Positions 9,425-16,632 of a stretch of DNA of 64,000 nt are shown here, one piece after another. Source of the DNA: Bacteroidota bacterium. GTDB lineage: Bacteria > Bacteroidota > Bacteroidia > Chitinophagales > Chitinophagaceae. The position numbers and the translations under genes are program-made. The notes beneath the pieces are model-generated. The model had not been told where the DNA came from. It searched no databases and saw nothing but the letters and a program-made list of their open reading frames with translations. Numbering within the stretch: the first letter of the stretch is position 1; each line of letters opens with the position of its first letter. The stretch is from contig JAKQGX010000026.1 in assembly GCA_029573235.1 (NCBI GenBank), positions 104,982 through 168,981 of the forward strand, given 5' to 3'.

Positions 9425-9477
9425 TGGGGGGCAGCTGGCACCTATCGATGAAACATCGTTGCGACGCTCCGTTCATC
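9425..9477 (-). repeat. REP-like intergenic element, copy C
   Basis: An imperfect palindrome, GATGAAAC...GTTCATC (9447-9477), with a GC-rich tail ending GCAGC-GGGGGG toward 9425. Read on the minus strand it begins GATGAACGGAGC, contains TCGC, then CATCG and GCTGCC, in the same order as the copies at 36482 and 55111. Short and degenerate; the family assignment is by eye. Confidence 0.4.
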
Positions 9478-9506
9478 TATAGTAGTACTATTTAGCCATT
9501 GCCGTT

Positions 9507-9530
9507 CGGTACATTACCGTACATTGTACC
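9507..9530. promoter_or_regulatory. Nested palindromes upstream of purH
   Basis: CGGTA-CAT-TACCG (9507-9519) is a perfect inverted repeat, and GGTACA (9508-9513) is complementary to TGTACC (9525-9530). The two foldings are mutually exclusive and lie about 65-85 bases before the purH start. A near -7 box (TATCTTCG) lies downstream of them. This could be an operator, but the regulator is unknown. Confidence 0.35.
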
Positions 9531-9592
9531 ATAATATCAACATCAAAAAACACAAAGCGAAGTATCTTCGCCACAAATTGTAAAGAAAGAAT

Positions 9593-11104
9593 ATGGAACG
9601 CCAAATACAATCAGCACTGATTTCGGTTTTTTATAAAGATGGATTAGATACCATTGTTAAAAAACTACACGAGTTGAAAGTAACCATTTATTCCACCGGA
9701 GGAACTCAACAATTTATAGAGTCATTGGGTATTCCCTGCATTCCGGTTGAGTCGGTTACCAGTTATCCTTCTATCTTAGGCGGTCGTGTGAAAACCCTGC
9801 ATCCCAAAGTGTTTGGCGGTATCTTGGCTCGTCGTGAATTAGCAGAAGATATGCAGCATATTGATGAATATGCCATCCCGCTTTTAGACTTGGTAATAGT
9901 CGATTTATATCCTTTTGAAGAAACGCTAAAAGCAACCACCGAAGAAAAAACAATCATCGAAAAAATAGATATTGGTGGGCCATCCATGATACGTGCGGCA
10001 GCCAAAAACTTTAAAGATGTAGCCGTGGTAGCACAGCGCAGCGATTATGCAGCATTGCTATCCTTACTGGAAGCCCAGCAAGGCAGCACCACATGGGAGC
10101 AACGGAAAGCTTTTGCTGCTAAGGCTTTTGAAGTAGTAGCACATTATGATATTGCCATCGCTGATTATTTTTGCAACGAGCAAACCGATGAATTTTTCCT
10201 ATCAGTTTCCAACAAACAATCTTTACGCTATGGCGAAAACCCACACCAGCAAGCCACGTTTTATGGCGATATCAATGCCTTGTTTGACAAACTAAATGGT
10301 AAAGAACTATCATACAACAATCTGGTAGATGTAGATGCCGCTTGTCAAATAATCGGTGAGTTTCAAGAGCCGACATTTGCTATTATCAAGCATACCAATG
10401 TATGTGGCATTGCCATTGCAGAAGATGTAGCCAACGCATGGACAGCAGCCCTCTCCGGCGACCCTGAAAGTGCTTTTGGCGGCGTATTAGTGACCAATCA
10501 AACCATCACAACCGCAGTTGCCGAAAAAATCAACGAATTGTTTTTTGAAGTACTGATAGCACCTGCTTTTGAAGAAGAAGCATTAACACTTCTGAAGAGT
10601 AAAAAGAACCGCATTTTATTGCAACAAAAATCATCTCTTTCCATCCCTAAAGAATACAAACGTATTCTCAACGGCGTGTTGCTACAAGACACCGATAGCA
10701 AGGCTTATGAAAAATGGGAAGAAGCCGGTGCACGACCCACCACCGAAAAAGAAAAACAAGATTTAGCTTTTGCCAATATTGTTTGCAAGCATCTAAAGTC
10801 AAATGCCATTGCACTGGTAAAAGACAAAAAACTGATTGGAAAAGGTTGTGGACAAACCAGCCGTATTGATGCCTTGCGACAAGCATTGGATAAATCCAAA
10901 CAATTTGGCTTCTCATTAGATGGAGCAGTGCTGGCATCAGATGCCTTCTTCCCCTTTGATGACTGTGCAAGCATGGCACACGAAGCCGGTATCAACGCCA
11001 TCATTCAGCCCGGTGGCTCTGTAAGGGATAAAGATACCATTGCCTATTGCCAGCAACATGGAATGGCTTTAGTGATGACCGGTATGCGGCACTTTAAACA
11101 CTAG
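9593..11104 (+). CDS. purH: Bifunctional AICAR formyltransferase/IMP cyclohydrolase
   Basis: 503 aa (E. coli 529). The N-terminal ~195 residues are the MGS-like IMP cyclohydrolase domain, with STGGTQQFIESLGIP and GGRVKTLHPKVFGGIL. The remainder is the AICAR transformylase domain with SLRYGENPHQQA, the catalytic Lys-His pair in IIKHTNVCG, and DPESAFGGVL. Together they carry out the last two steps of de novo IMP synthesis. The next gene (GNAT) starts 4 bases after the stop, so the two probably form a transcript. Confidence 0.97.
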   Translation: MERQIQSALISVFYKDGLDTIVKKLHELKVTIYSTGGTQQFIESLGIPCIPVESVTSYPSILGGRVKTLHPKVFGGILARRELAEDMQHIDEYAIPLLDLVIVDLYPFEETLKATTEEKTIIEKIDIGGPSMIRAAAKNFKDVAVVAQRSDYAALLSLLEAQQGSTTWEQRKAFAAKAFEVVAHYDIAIADYFCNEQTDEFFLSVSNKQSLRYGENPHQQATFYGDINALFDKLNGKELSYNNLVDVDAACQIIGEFQEPTFAIIKHTNVCGIAIAEDVANAWTAALSGDPESAFGGVLVTNQTITTAVAEKINELFFEVLIAPAFEEEALTLLKSKKNRILLQQKSSLSIPKEYKRILNGVLLQDTDSKAYEKWEEAGARPTTEKEKQDLAFANIVCKHLKSNAIALVKDKKLIGKGCGQTSRIDALRQALDKSKQFGFSLDGAVLASDAFFPFDDCASMAHEAGINAIIQPGGSVRDKDTIAYCQQHGMALVMTGMRHFKH

Positions 11105-11108
11105 CTAT

Positions 11109-11663
11109 ATGTTGTCGCTAACCGTAACGGATACCTTGATGCTCCGCACCTATCTGGAAGATGATGCTGCGGAGCATTTTCAATTAGTACAAGAAAACAG
11201 AAAGCATCTGCGCCCATGGTTGCGTTGGATAGATGGGCATACCAAAGAAACCCATTCGCTGGATTATATCCGATATACACATCATCAGCAAGATGTACAA
11301 CAGGCGCTTATCTTAGGCGTTTTTGATGAAGGAAAACTCATCGGTGAAGTTGGGATGCATTTTTGGGAGCACGATTTGAAGAAAGCACAGATTGGATATT
11401 GGATTGCTGCTTCCCACCAAGGAAAAGGAATCGTATATCAATGCTTGCTTCGCTTCATTCGGCATATCTTCGAAACCCTTTCGATGAATAAACTGGAGAT
11501 ACGATTTGTACCGGCAAATAAGCGTAGCGGTGAGTTAGCAGAAAGGGTCGGTTGCAAGATTGAAGGCATCCTCAGAGAAAGCTATTTTATCAATGGAAGA
11601 TTTGAAGACCTGGTGGTAACCGGCATCCTCTATAAAGACTGGAAGCAACGCTCATCAGAATAA
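11109..11663 (+). CDS. GNAT N-acetyltransferase, RimJ/RimL-like
   Basis: 184 aa. A Gcn5-related fold of the ribosomal-protein acetyltransferase subgroup: an N-terminal strand with LRTYLEDDAAEHF, then IGYWIAASHQGKGI with the acetyl-CoA loop (Q-G-K-G in place of the usual R/Q-x-x-G-x-A), and the C-terminal NKRSGELAERVGCKIEGILRES motif found in RimL-type enzymes. Substrate unknown; it may be an N-terminal protein acetyltransferase or a small-molecule enzyme. It follows purH by 4 bases. Confidence 0.85.
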   Translation: MLSLTVTDTLMLRTYLEDDAAEHFQLVQENRKHLRPWLRWIDGHTKETHSLDYIRYTHHQQDVQQALILGVFDEGKLIGEVGMHFWEHDLKKAQIGYWIAASHQGKGIVYQCLLRFIRHIFETLSMNKLEIRFVPANKRSGELAERVGCKIEGILRESYFINGRFEDLVVTGILYKDWKQRSSE

Positions 11664-11772
11664 ATACGAAGCAGCCTTACATCATCTATACAAGAACCAA
11701 GCAGTAATAAGTATCTATGGAAACCTGTTTTGAACTTCCTATTTTTACGCTTGTATAATTGATAACCCATTT

Positions 11773-13278
11773 GTGTCTATAAAAAAATTAGCAGGGCAAA
11801 CCGTATGGTACGGCTTAAGCAACATAGCTGCCAAGCTGCTTAATTACATTCTAACGCCAATTGTAACCTATCTGCTTAATTCACCGCAAGGACGTGTAGA
11901 TTATGGTGATGTGAGCATGTTGTATGCTGCCATTGCTTTTGCCAATATCATCTTTACTTATGGATTAGAAACGGGCTACTTTCGCTTTTCCAGCAAAGCA
12001 GAAGACAAGTCATCGCTTTTTCATACCCTTTTTAATTCCTTGCTCGGCAGCACTCTTTTGCTGAGTCTGTTGGTGTATCTATTCCGAGAACCCATTAGTG
12101 TTTTTGTAGAGCAAGGGGGGCATTCGGACTATATTGTTCTCTGCACGTTCATTATTGCTTTTGATACCCTTGCTGCCATACCCTTTGCGCGTTTGCGTCA
12201 AGAAGATCGCCCCAAGAAATATGCTTTTGTCCGCATTGCAGGCATCATGGTCAATATCATCCTGACGATATTCTTTATCTACTACAGTCCCCAATACGCA
12301 GCTGCAAATCCTGAAAGCGCTTATACCATTTGGTTTCAAAAGCAAACCAATGTGGGGTTGTTATTATTGGCAAACCTGGCTCAAAGTGCTATCACCTTTT
12401 TGCTGTTATGGAAAGAATGGGCGCAGTTTAAAGCAAAGATGGACTGGCGGCTTTGGAAGAAAGTAATGCGCTATAGTACTCCCATGTTGATTATCGGCAT
12501 GGGCGGCATGGTGAATGAAACAATAGACCGGTTGATGCTTCCGAAGCTATTGCCGGTAAGCGATGCTGCCGCCAAAACCGCTGTGGGAATTTATTCTGCC
12601 AATTATAAATTAGCCATTTTTATTACCCTATTCATACAAGCATTTCGTTTGGGAGCAGAGCCTTTTTTCTTCCATCAAGCAGGTCAAAAAAATGCACCAC
12701 AAACCTATGCTCGTGTGATGAAATGGTTCGTCATTACGCTTTGTATTGCCTTTTTGTTTACGGCACTTTACCTTGATGTTTGGGTACGACTATTAGGCTC
12801 TTCATATCGTACCGGTGTGGGAGTAGTCCCCATTTTATTGGGCGCAAATATGGCATTGGGTATTTATTACAATCTATCCGTATGGTATAAGATCACCGAC
12901 CAAATGCGCATGGGTGTTTACATTACCCTTGTCGGGGCAGCGATTACGTTGTTGGTGAATTACTTCTTCATCCCACACTTTGGTATGTATGCCTGTGCGT
13001 GGGCTACCTTCACTTGTTATACCACCATGATGGTGATTTCGTATATCCTTGGGCAGCGCTATTATCCGGTGCCTTACGAGGTCAAAAGGCTCATGGGTTA
13101 TTTGCTGCTCATCGTTATGTTGTTTTTGATACAGCAGTATCTTTCATCCATCATGGAAAGCGTATTAATGAACCTCGTTTCTGCCACTACCTTGTTTACA
13201 GCCTTCTTGGGTGTCGTATATACAGCAGAGAAGGAAGAGTTGAAACGTATACCTATCATCGGGAAATGGGTGAAATAA
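11773..13278 (+). CDS. Polysaccharide/oligosaccharide flippase family membrane protein
   Basis: 501 aa, starting at GTG. The sequence has about 12-14 hydrophobic segments spread over its length, and the N-terminus (GQTVWYGLSNIAAKLLNYI) resembles MATE/MVF-superfamily Wzx-like flippases. Such proteins move lipid-linked sugars or lipid II across the inner membrane. No glycosyltransferase or polymerase genes are nearby, so the substrate cannot be inferred from context. Confidence 0.82.
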   Translation: MSIKKLAGQTVWYGLSNIAAKLLNYILTPIVTYLLNSPQGRVDYGDVSMLYAAIAFANIIFTYGLETGYFRFSSKAEDKSSLFHTLFNSLLGSTLLLSLLVYLFREPISVFVEQGGHSDYIVLCTFIIAFDTLAAIPFARLRQEDRPKKYAFVRIAGIMVNIILTIFFIYYSPQYAAANPESAYTIWFQKQTNVGLLLLANLAQSAITFLLLWKEWAQFKAKMDWRLWKKVMRYSTPMLIIGMGGMVNETIDRLMLPKLLPVSDAAAKTAVGIYSANYKLAIFITLFIQAFRLGAEPFFFHQAGQKNAPQTYARVMKWFVITLCIAFLFTALYLDVWVRLLGSSYRTGVGVVPILLGANMALGIYYNLSVWYKITDQMRMGVYITLVGAAITLLVNYFFIPHFGMYACAWATFTCYTTMMVISYILGQRYYPVPYEVKRLMGYLLLIVMLFLIQQYLSSIMESVLMNLVSATTLFTAFLGVVYTAEKEELKRIPIIGKWVK

Positions 13279-13357
13279 CAGCAACCATTATAACAAAAAA
13301 TGAAAGTGCACTTGTGGAAAATAATAGACACTGTATCTAATAACAATAATCATTGCT

Positions 13358-13924
13358 TTGCATAAAAATCAACATATCCATCTGACAGACGATGCACTGT
13401 TGGCACTCTATCGGAGGCAAGGCGAGAACGAATGGCTGGGTGTATTGTTGCAACGATACACACTCTTATTGCTGGGGGTAGCCATGAAATACCTCAAGGA
13501 TATACATCATGCGGAAGACGCCGTTCAGCAAGTGTTTTTAAAAGCCTTTACCCATTTGCCGGAAGAAGAGGTGCATAATTTCAAAGGGTGGTTGTATATA
13601 CTGATGCGCAATCATTGTTTGCAATTATTGCGAGGTAAAAATTATGTAGTACCGGAGGAACAATTGCAACAACTTGCGGGTGAAGACACTTTAGAACAAC
13701 AACGCGAAAAAGAATTCTCATTGACTCAAATGCACGAAGCCTTGTCGGAGTTGAATACAGAGCAGCGTATTTGCATCGATTTGTTTTACCTGAAAAAATG
13801 TAGCTATCAGCAAATAATGCTACAAACCGGCTTTACCTTTATGCAAGTAAAAAGCTTTATTCAAAATGGGAAGCGAAACCTGCGCCAACTCTTATTAAAG
13901 AAACTAAACTCTTTCAAGCCATGA
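13358..13924 (+). CDS. ECF-type RNA polymerase sigma factor
   Basis: 188 aa from a TTG start. Region 2 is visible as DIHHAEDAVQQVFLKAF with the following FKGWLYILMRNHCLQLLRG. Region 4 is visible as ELNTEQRICIDLFYLKKCSYQQI followed by the recognition helix TFMQVKSFIQNGKRNLRQLL. This is the sigma70 ECF architecture without region 3. It overlaps the next gene by 4 bases (ATGA), indicating translational coupling with that likely membrane regulator. Confidence 0.9.
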   Translation: MHKNQHIHLTDDALLALYRRQGENEWLGVLLQRYTLLLLGVAMKYLKDIHHAEDAVQQVFLKAFTHLPEEEVHNFKGWLYILMRNHCLQLLRGKNYVVPEEQLQQLAGEDTLEQQREKEFSLTQMHEALSELNTEQRICIDLFYLKKCSYQQIMLQTGFTFMQVKSFIQNGKRNLRQLLLKKLNSFKP

Positions 13925-14271
13925 GCGAATGGAAAGACATATGGGATCATGAAGCAGAAGGCTTGACGGACGACTTGTTGCAAGCGTATCTCAACGGTAC
14001 CTTGTCGAAAGAAGAAGAGCGTCGCGTAGAGTTGATGATAAGCCAAGAAGGTATGGAAAGCGATGCTATGGATGGGTTGAAACAAATGGATCGAAAAGAA
14101 ACCCACGCATCCGTACATCGCTTACATAAAAACTTATCATCACTGACCCAAAAGAAGAAATACCGTACTCGCAAACTGCCCAATCAAACATGGTTATGGA
14201 TGTCGGTACTATGGGTGTTACTATTTGTTTTGATGGCTTTTGCCGTTTATTGGTACAGCAAGCCTCATTAA
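13921..14271 (+). CDS. Small membrane protein, putative anti-sigma factor
   Basis: 116 aa. The cytoplasmic N-terminal ~85 residues contain AYLNGTLSKEEERRVELMI, like the N-terminal regions of Bacteroidota anti-sigma proteins. A basic stretch (KKKYRTRKLP) is followed by one transmembrane helix near residues 93-112. The 4-base overlap with the sigma factor argues for a regulatory partner. There is no zinc-binding HxxxCxxC motif. A long periplasmic sensor domain is lacking, so it would have to sense through another protein. Function inferred from context. Confidence 0.6.
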   Translation: MSEWKDIWDHEAEGLTDDLLQAYLNGTLSKEEERRVELMISQEGMESDAMDGLKQMDRKETHASVHRLHKNLSSLTQKKKYRTRKLPNQTWLWMSVLWVLLFVLMAFAVYWYSKPH

Positions 14272-14308
14272 TTTAAGGCTGAGTTTTTTAAATTAATACA
14301 GATAAAAC

Positions 14309-14848
14309 ATGCCTCATACTACTAATAGATATTGCGCTTTCTTAAGAGGGGTGAATGTAAATGGTACTACTATGAAGATGGCTGATGTTTGCCATGTGTT
14401 TGCCGCATCGGGTATGCAGGATGTAAGTGCGGTATTGGCATCCGGAAATATATTGTTCACTACCCATTTTGAAACAACACAAGCCAAGCCCCTTATAGAA
14501 AAGGCGATGTCAAAGCGGTTTAACTATGATGCCTTTTTGTTCATAAAAGATAAAGCCACTATTGCGTCCATTGTTCAGCATTGCCCATTTACACCGGACC
14601 CTTTGTTTCATCGCTATTCCTTTGTAGGCATTGAAGGAGTAGAACAACTTTTGATGCAGGAATTTCAGTCATCTGAGAAAACAAGTGATGAAGATGCTGC
14701 AGTGGTTGCCAATCATTTTTATTGGAAGGTGCCCAAGGGTGATACACTTGCATCTTCCTTTGGCAAAATATTGGGTAAAGCAAAATGGAAAGATCGGTTC
14801 ACCTCGCGCAACCTAAACACCTTTACTAAAATTCAACAAAAACTTTGA
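14309..14848 (+). CDS. DUF1697 domain-containing protein
   Basis: 179 aa. The N-terminus YCAFLRGVNVNGTTMKMADV and the following VSAVLASGNILF match the DUF1697 family, compact cytosolic proteins of unknown function. It is a separate unit 37 bases after the putative anti-sigma gene and converges on the thioredoxin-like gene. Confidence 0.85.
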   Translation: MPHTTNRYCAFLRGVNVNGTTMKMADVCHVFAASGMQDVSAVLASGNILFTTHFETTQAKPLIEKAMSKRFNYDAFLFIKDKATIASIVQHCPFTPDPLFHRYSFVGIEGVEQLLMQEFQSSEKTSDEDAAVVANHFYWKVPKGDTLASSFGKILGKAKWKDRFTSRNLNTFTKIQQKL

Positions 14849-14914
14849 GAGGTTTCGATGGTTCTTTTTTGAATACAATCCATCCTTACTACGATTGACC
14901 CAAAGTATCATTGG

Positions 14915-15439
14915 CTATTTGTTTGCCGGTATATCTTTTTGCAATATAGCCGCCAAGTCTTCTTCAATACTCATTCTTGTAGCTTCTACGATGCGCCCTA
15001 CTTCTTGGTTGTTTTTATACACAATGATGGTGGGCACAAAAGCAATTTGGTATAGTTGATGTTCAATATACTTCGTTTTTTTTGCTCGGTCCACGCCATA
15101 CATCTTGTATTGCGATGCTGGGTATTGAGCCGCTTGTAGTGTAGCGTATAACTTAGGTATAAGTTGATGTGAATCGTCGCACCAAGTTCCTAAAAAGATG
15201 ACCAGCTCATACGCTGCCAATTCTTTTTTCAGCAAAGTGATTGTCTCTTTTTGAGGATGATAAGCCGTTGCATTTTTGGCAAACCAATCAAAGGAAGGTT
15301 CTTTTGAAAGGTCATCAAAGACTAGTTGCCCTTTAAAAACAACAGCGTTATTTTCAGAATCGATAGAGCGGTCAAAATCGGATTGTGCAGTTGCGTTCAT
15401 ACCTATTAATAAGAGTGCGAGAAACAAATAGTATTTCAT
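14915..15439 (-). CDS. Secreted thioredoxin-fold protein with a single active-site Cys
   Basis: 174 aa with a signal peptide (MKYYLFLALLLIGMNATAQ), so periplasmic. The thioredoxin-like core contains VIFLGTWCDDSHQLIPKL around residue 88 and, later, FVPTIIVYKNNQEVGRIVE with the cis-Pro. In the active-site position the usual CxxC is CDDS, leaving one cysteine. Such a site cannot form the normal intramolecular disulfide and may act as a monothiol, peroxiredoxin-like or binding site. It lies 10 bases downstream of the MerR gene on the same strand. Confidence 0.78.
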   Translation of the reverse strand: MKYYLFLALLLIGMNATAQSDFDRSIDSENNAVVFKGQLVFDDLSKEPSFDWFAKNATAYHPQKETITLLKKELAAYELVIFLGTWCDDSHQLIPKLYATLQAAQYPASQYKMYGVDRAKKTKYIEHQLYQIAFVPTIIVYKNNQEVGRIVEATRMSIEEDLAAILQKDIPANK

Positions 15440-15449
15440 GTAGTTGTGG

Positions 15450-15929
15450 TTAGATATGGTCGTTTAAAGTTGCCAATTGATTGCGTAAACGGAGCAGCGA
15501 TTGCCGCAAGCTATGGGTGTCTTGCACAGATTTTTTGTTTTGTTTAAAAATGTTTTTAGCACCACTGATGGTAAATTTTTTCTCTTTGGTTAAAATATAT
15601 ATTGTGCGCAACTCTTCAATTTGTGATGGAGAATACAAGCGGTCGCCTTTGCGGGTAGTGCGTGCTTTGATGTTGAACTCGGTAGTCCAATAGCGTATGT
15701 GCGAAGTGCGCAACAAGAACAAATCCGCTACTTCCCCAATGGAGTAATATTGCTTATCGGCAACCCAATCCTCTATCGGCAGTTTTTTCTTTTTTGATTC
15801 TTTGGGTATTGTTGCCGTTTCTTCTGTGGTAGCTTTCTTCTTTCGTGCACGGCTTTTACCCACAGCGCCTATCTGCTCCGGAACCAATATCTCTTCTCCA
15901 AAAAGTGTAAGAATCTTTACCGTTGACAT
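15450..15929 (-). CDS. MerR family transcriptional regulator
   Basis: 159 aa. Residues ~60-130 form a MerR-type winged helix (YYSIGEVADLFLLRTSHIRYW, then RLYSPSQIEELRTIYIL). The first ~55 residues are a Lys-rich extension. The C-terminal part is a short predicted coiled-coil dimerisation helix with no effector domain or cysteine cluster. It resembles the small MerR proteins found widely in Bacteroidota, whose targets are undefined. A near-consensus -7 box (TATCTTTA) lies just upstream of the ATG. Confidence 0.85.
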   Translation of the reverse strand: MSTVKILTLFGEEILVPEQIGAVGKSRARKKKATTEETATIPKESKKKKLPIEDWVADKQYYSIGEVADLFLLRTSHIRYWTTEFNIKARTTRKGDRLYSPSQIEELRTIYILTKEKKFTISGAKNIFKQNKKSVQDTHSLRQSLLRLRNQLATLNDHI

Positions 15930-16152
15930 ACAACATAAAGATAGTGTTTAGTTCGTATGCTCGTATCATTTGCCCATAAGATTACTGCCATCATAAGTTT
16001 GAAATAGCAATCGTTCAAAATTGTAAATCCATATTTTTTTTGAAATAGTTTACCTGCAAAATCGATATCTCTTTACGGTTTCGTAATTTTCAAATGCTGT
16101 CAGAATCATTATCTTTCCTTTAAAGCAAAGGCAGCATTTTCGTTAATAAGTT

Positions 16153-16563
16153 ATGACAAAAGAAGCCTTACAAAATGAAGTACAATACCGCACTGCACGC
16201 AGTGGTGGCAAAGGGGGGCAAAATGTAAACAAAGTAGAAACAGCTGTTGATGTTATGTGGCATCTGATGTCGTCAAGTATGATTTCAGACGAAATAAAAG
16301 AGCGCCTGATACTTAAGCTGGCTTCACGCATCAACAAAGATGGCTACGTTGTAGTGAGTAGTAGAGAAAGCCGCTCGCAGTTAGAGAACAAAGTGATGGC
16401 ATTGGAGCGATTGTGGCAATTATTAATAGATGGATTGAAAGAACCCAAAGCTCGTAAGCCCACAAAGGTTCCAAAAGCAGCCCAAGAAAAACGACTTTTT
16501 ACTAAACAGAAAACGGCACTAATAAAACAACTTCGCAGCCAACGATTCACCGATAAGGAGTAA
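16153..16563 (+). CDS. arfB: Alternative ribosome-rescue peptidyl-tRNA hydrolase
   Basis: 136 aa, matching ArfB/YaeJ (~140). The catalytic GGQ loop is in RSGGKGGQNVNKVETAVDV near residue 20. The basic C-terminal tail (KKAQ-rich, then KTALIKQLRSQRF) would insert into the empty mRNA channel. ArfB releases peptides from ribosomes stalled without a stop codon. It lacks the codon-recognition domains of RF1/RF2, so it is not a decoding release factor. Confidence 0.92.
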   Translation: MTKEALQNEVQYRTARSGGKGGQNVNKVETAVDVMWHLMSSSMISDEIKERLILKLASRINKDGYVVVSSRESRSQLENKVMALERLWQLLIDGLKEPKARKPTKVPKAAQEKRLFTKQKTALIKQLRSQRFTDKE

Positions 16564-16632
16564 TGGTGTTTTTAATAGCACTATTGTATTTCTCAAATTA
16601 TTATTCTTAACTTAAAAAAAATTTTACGCCAT

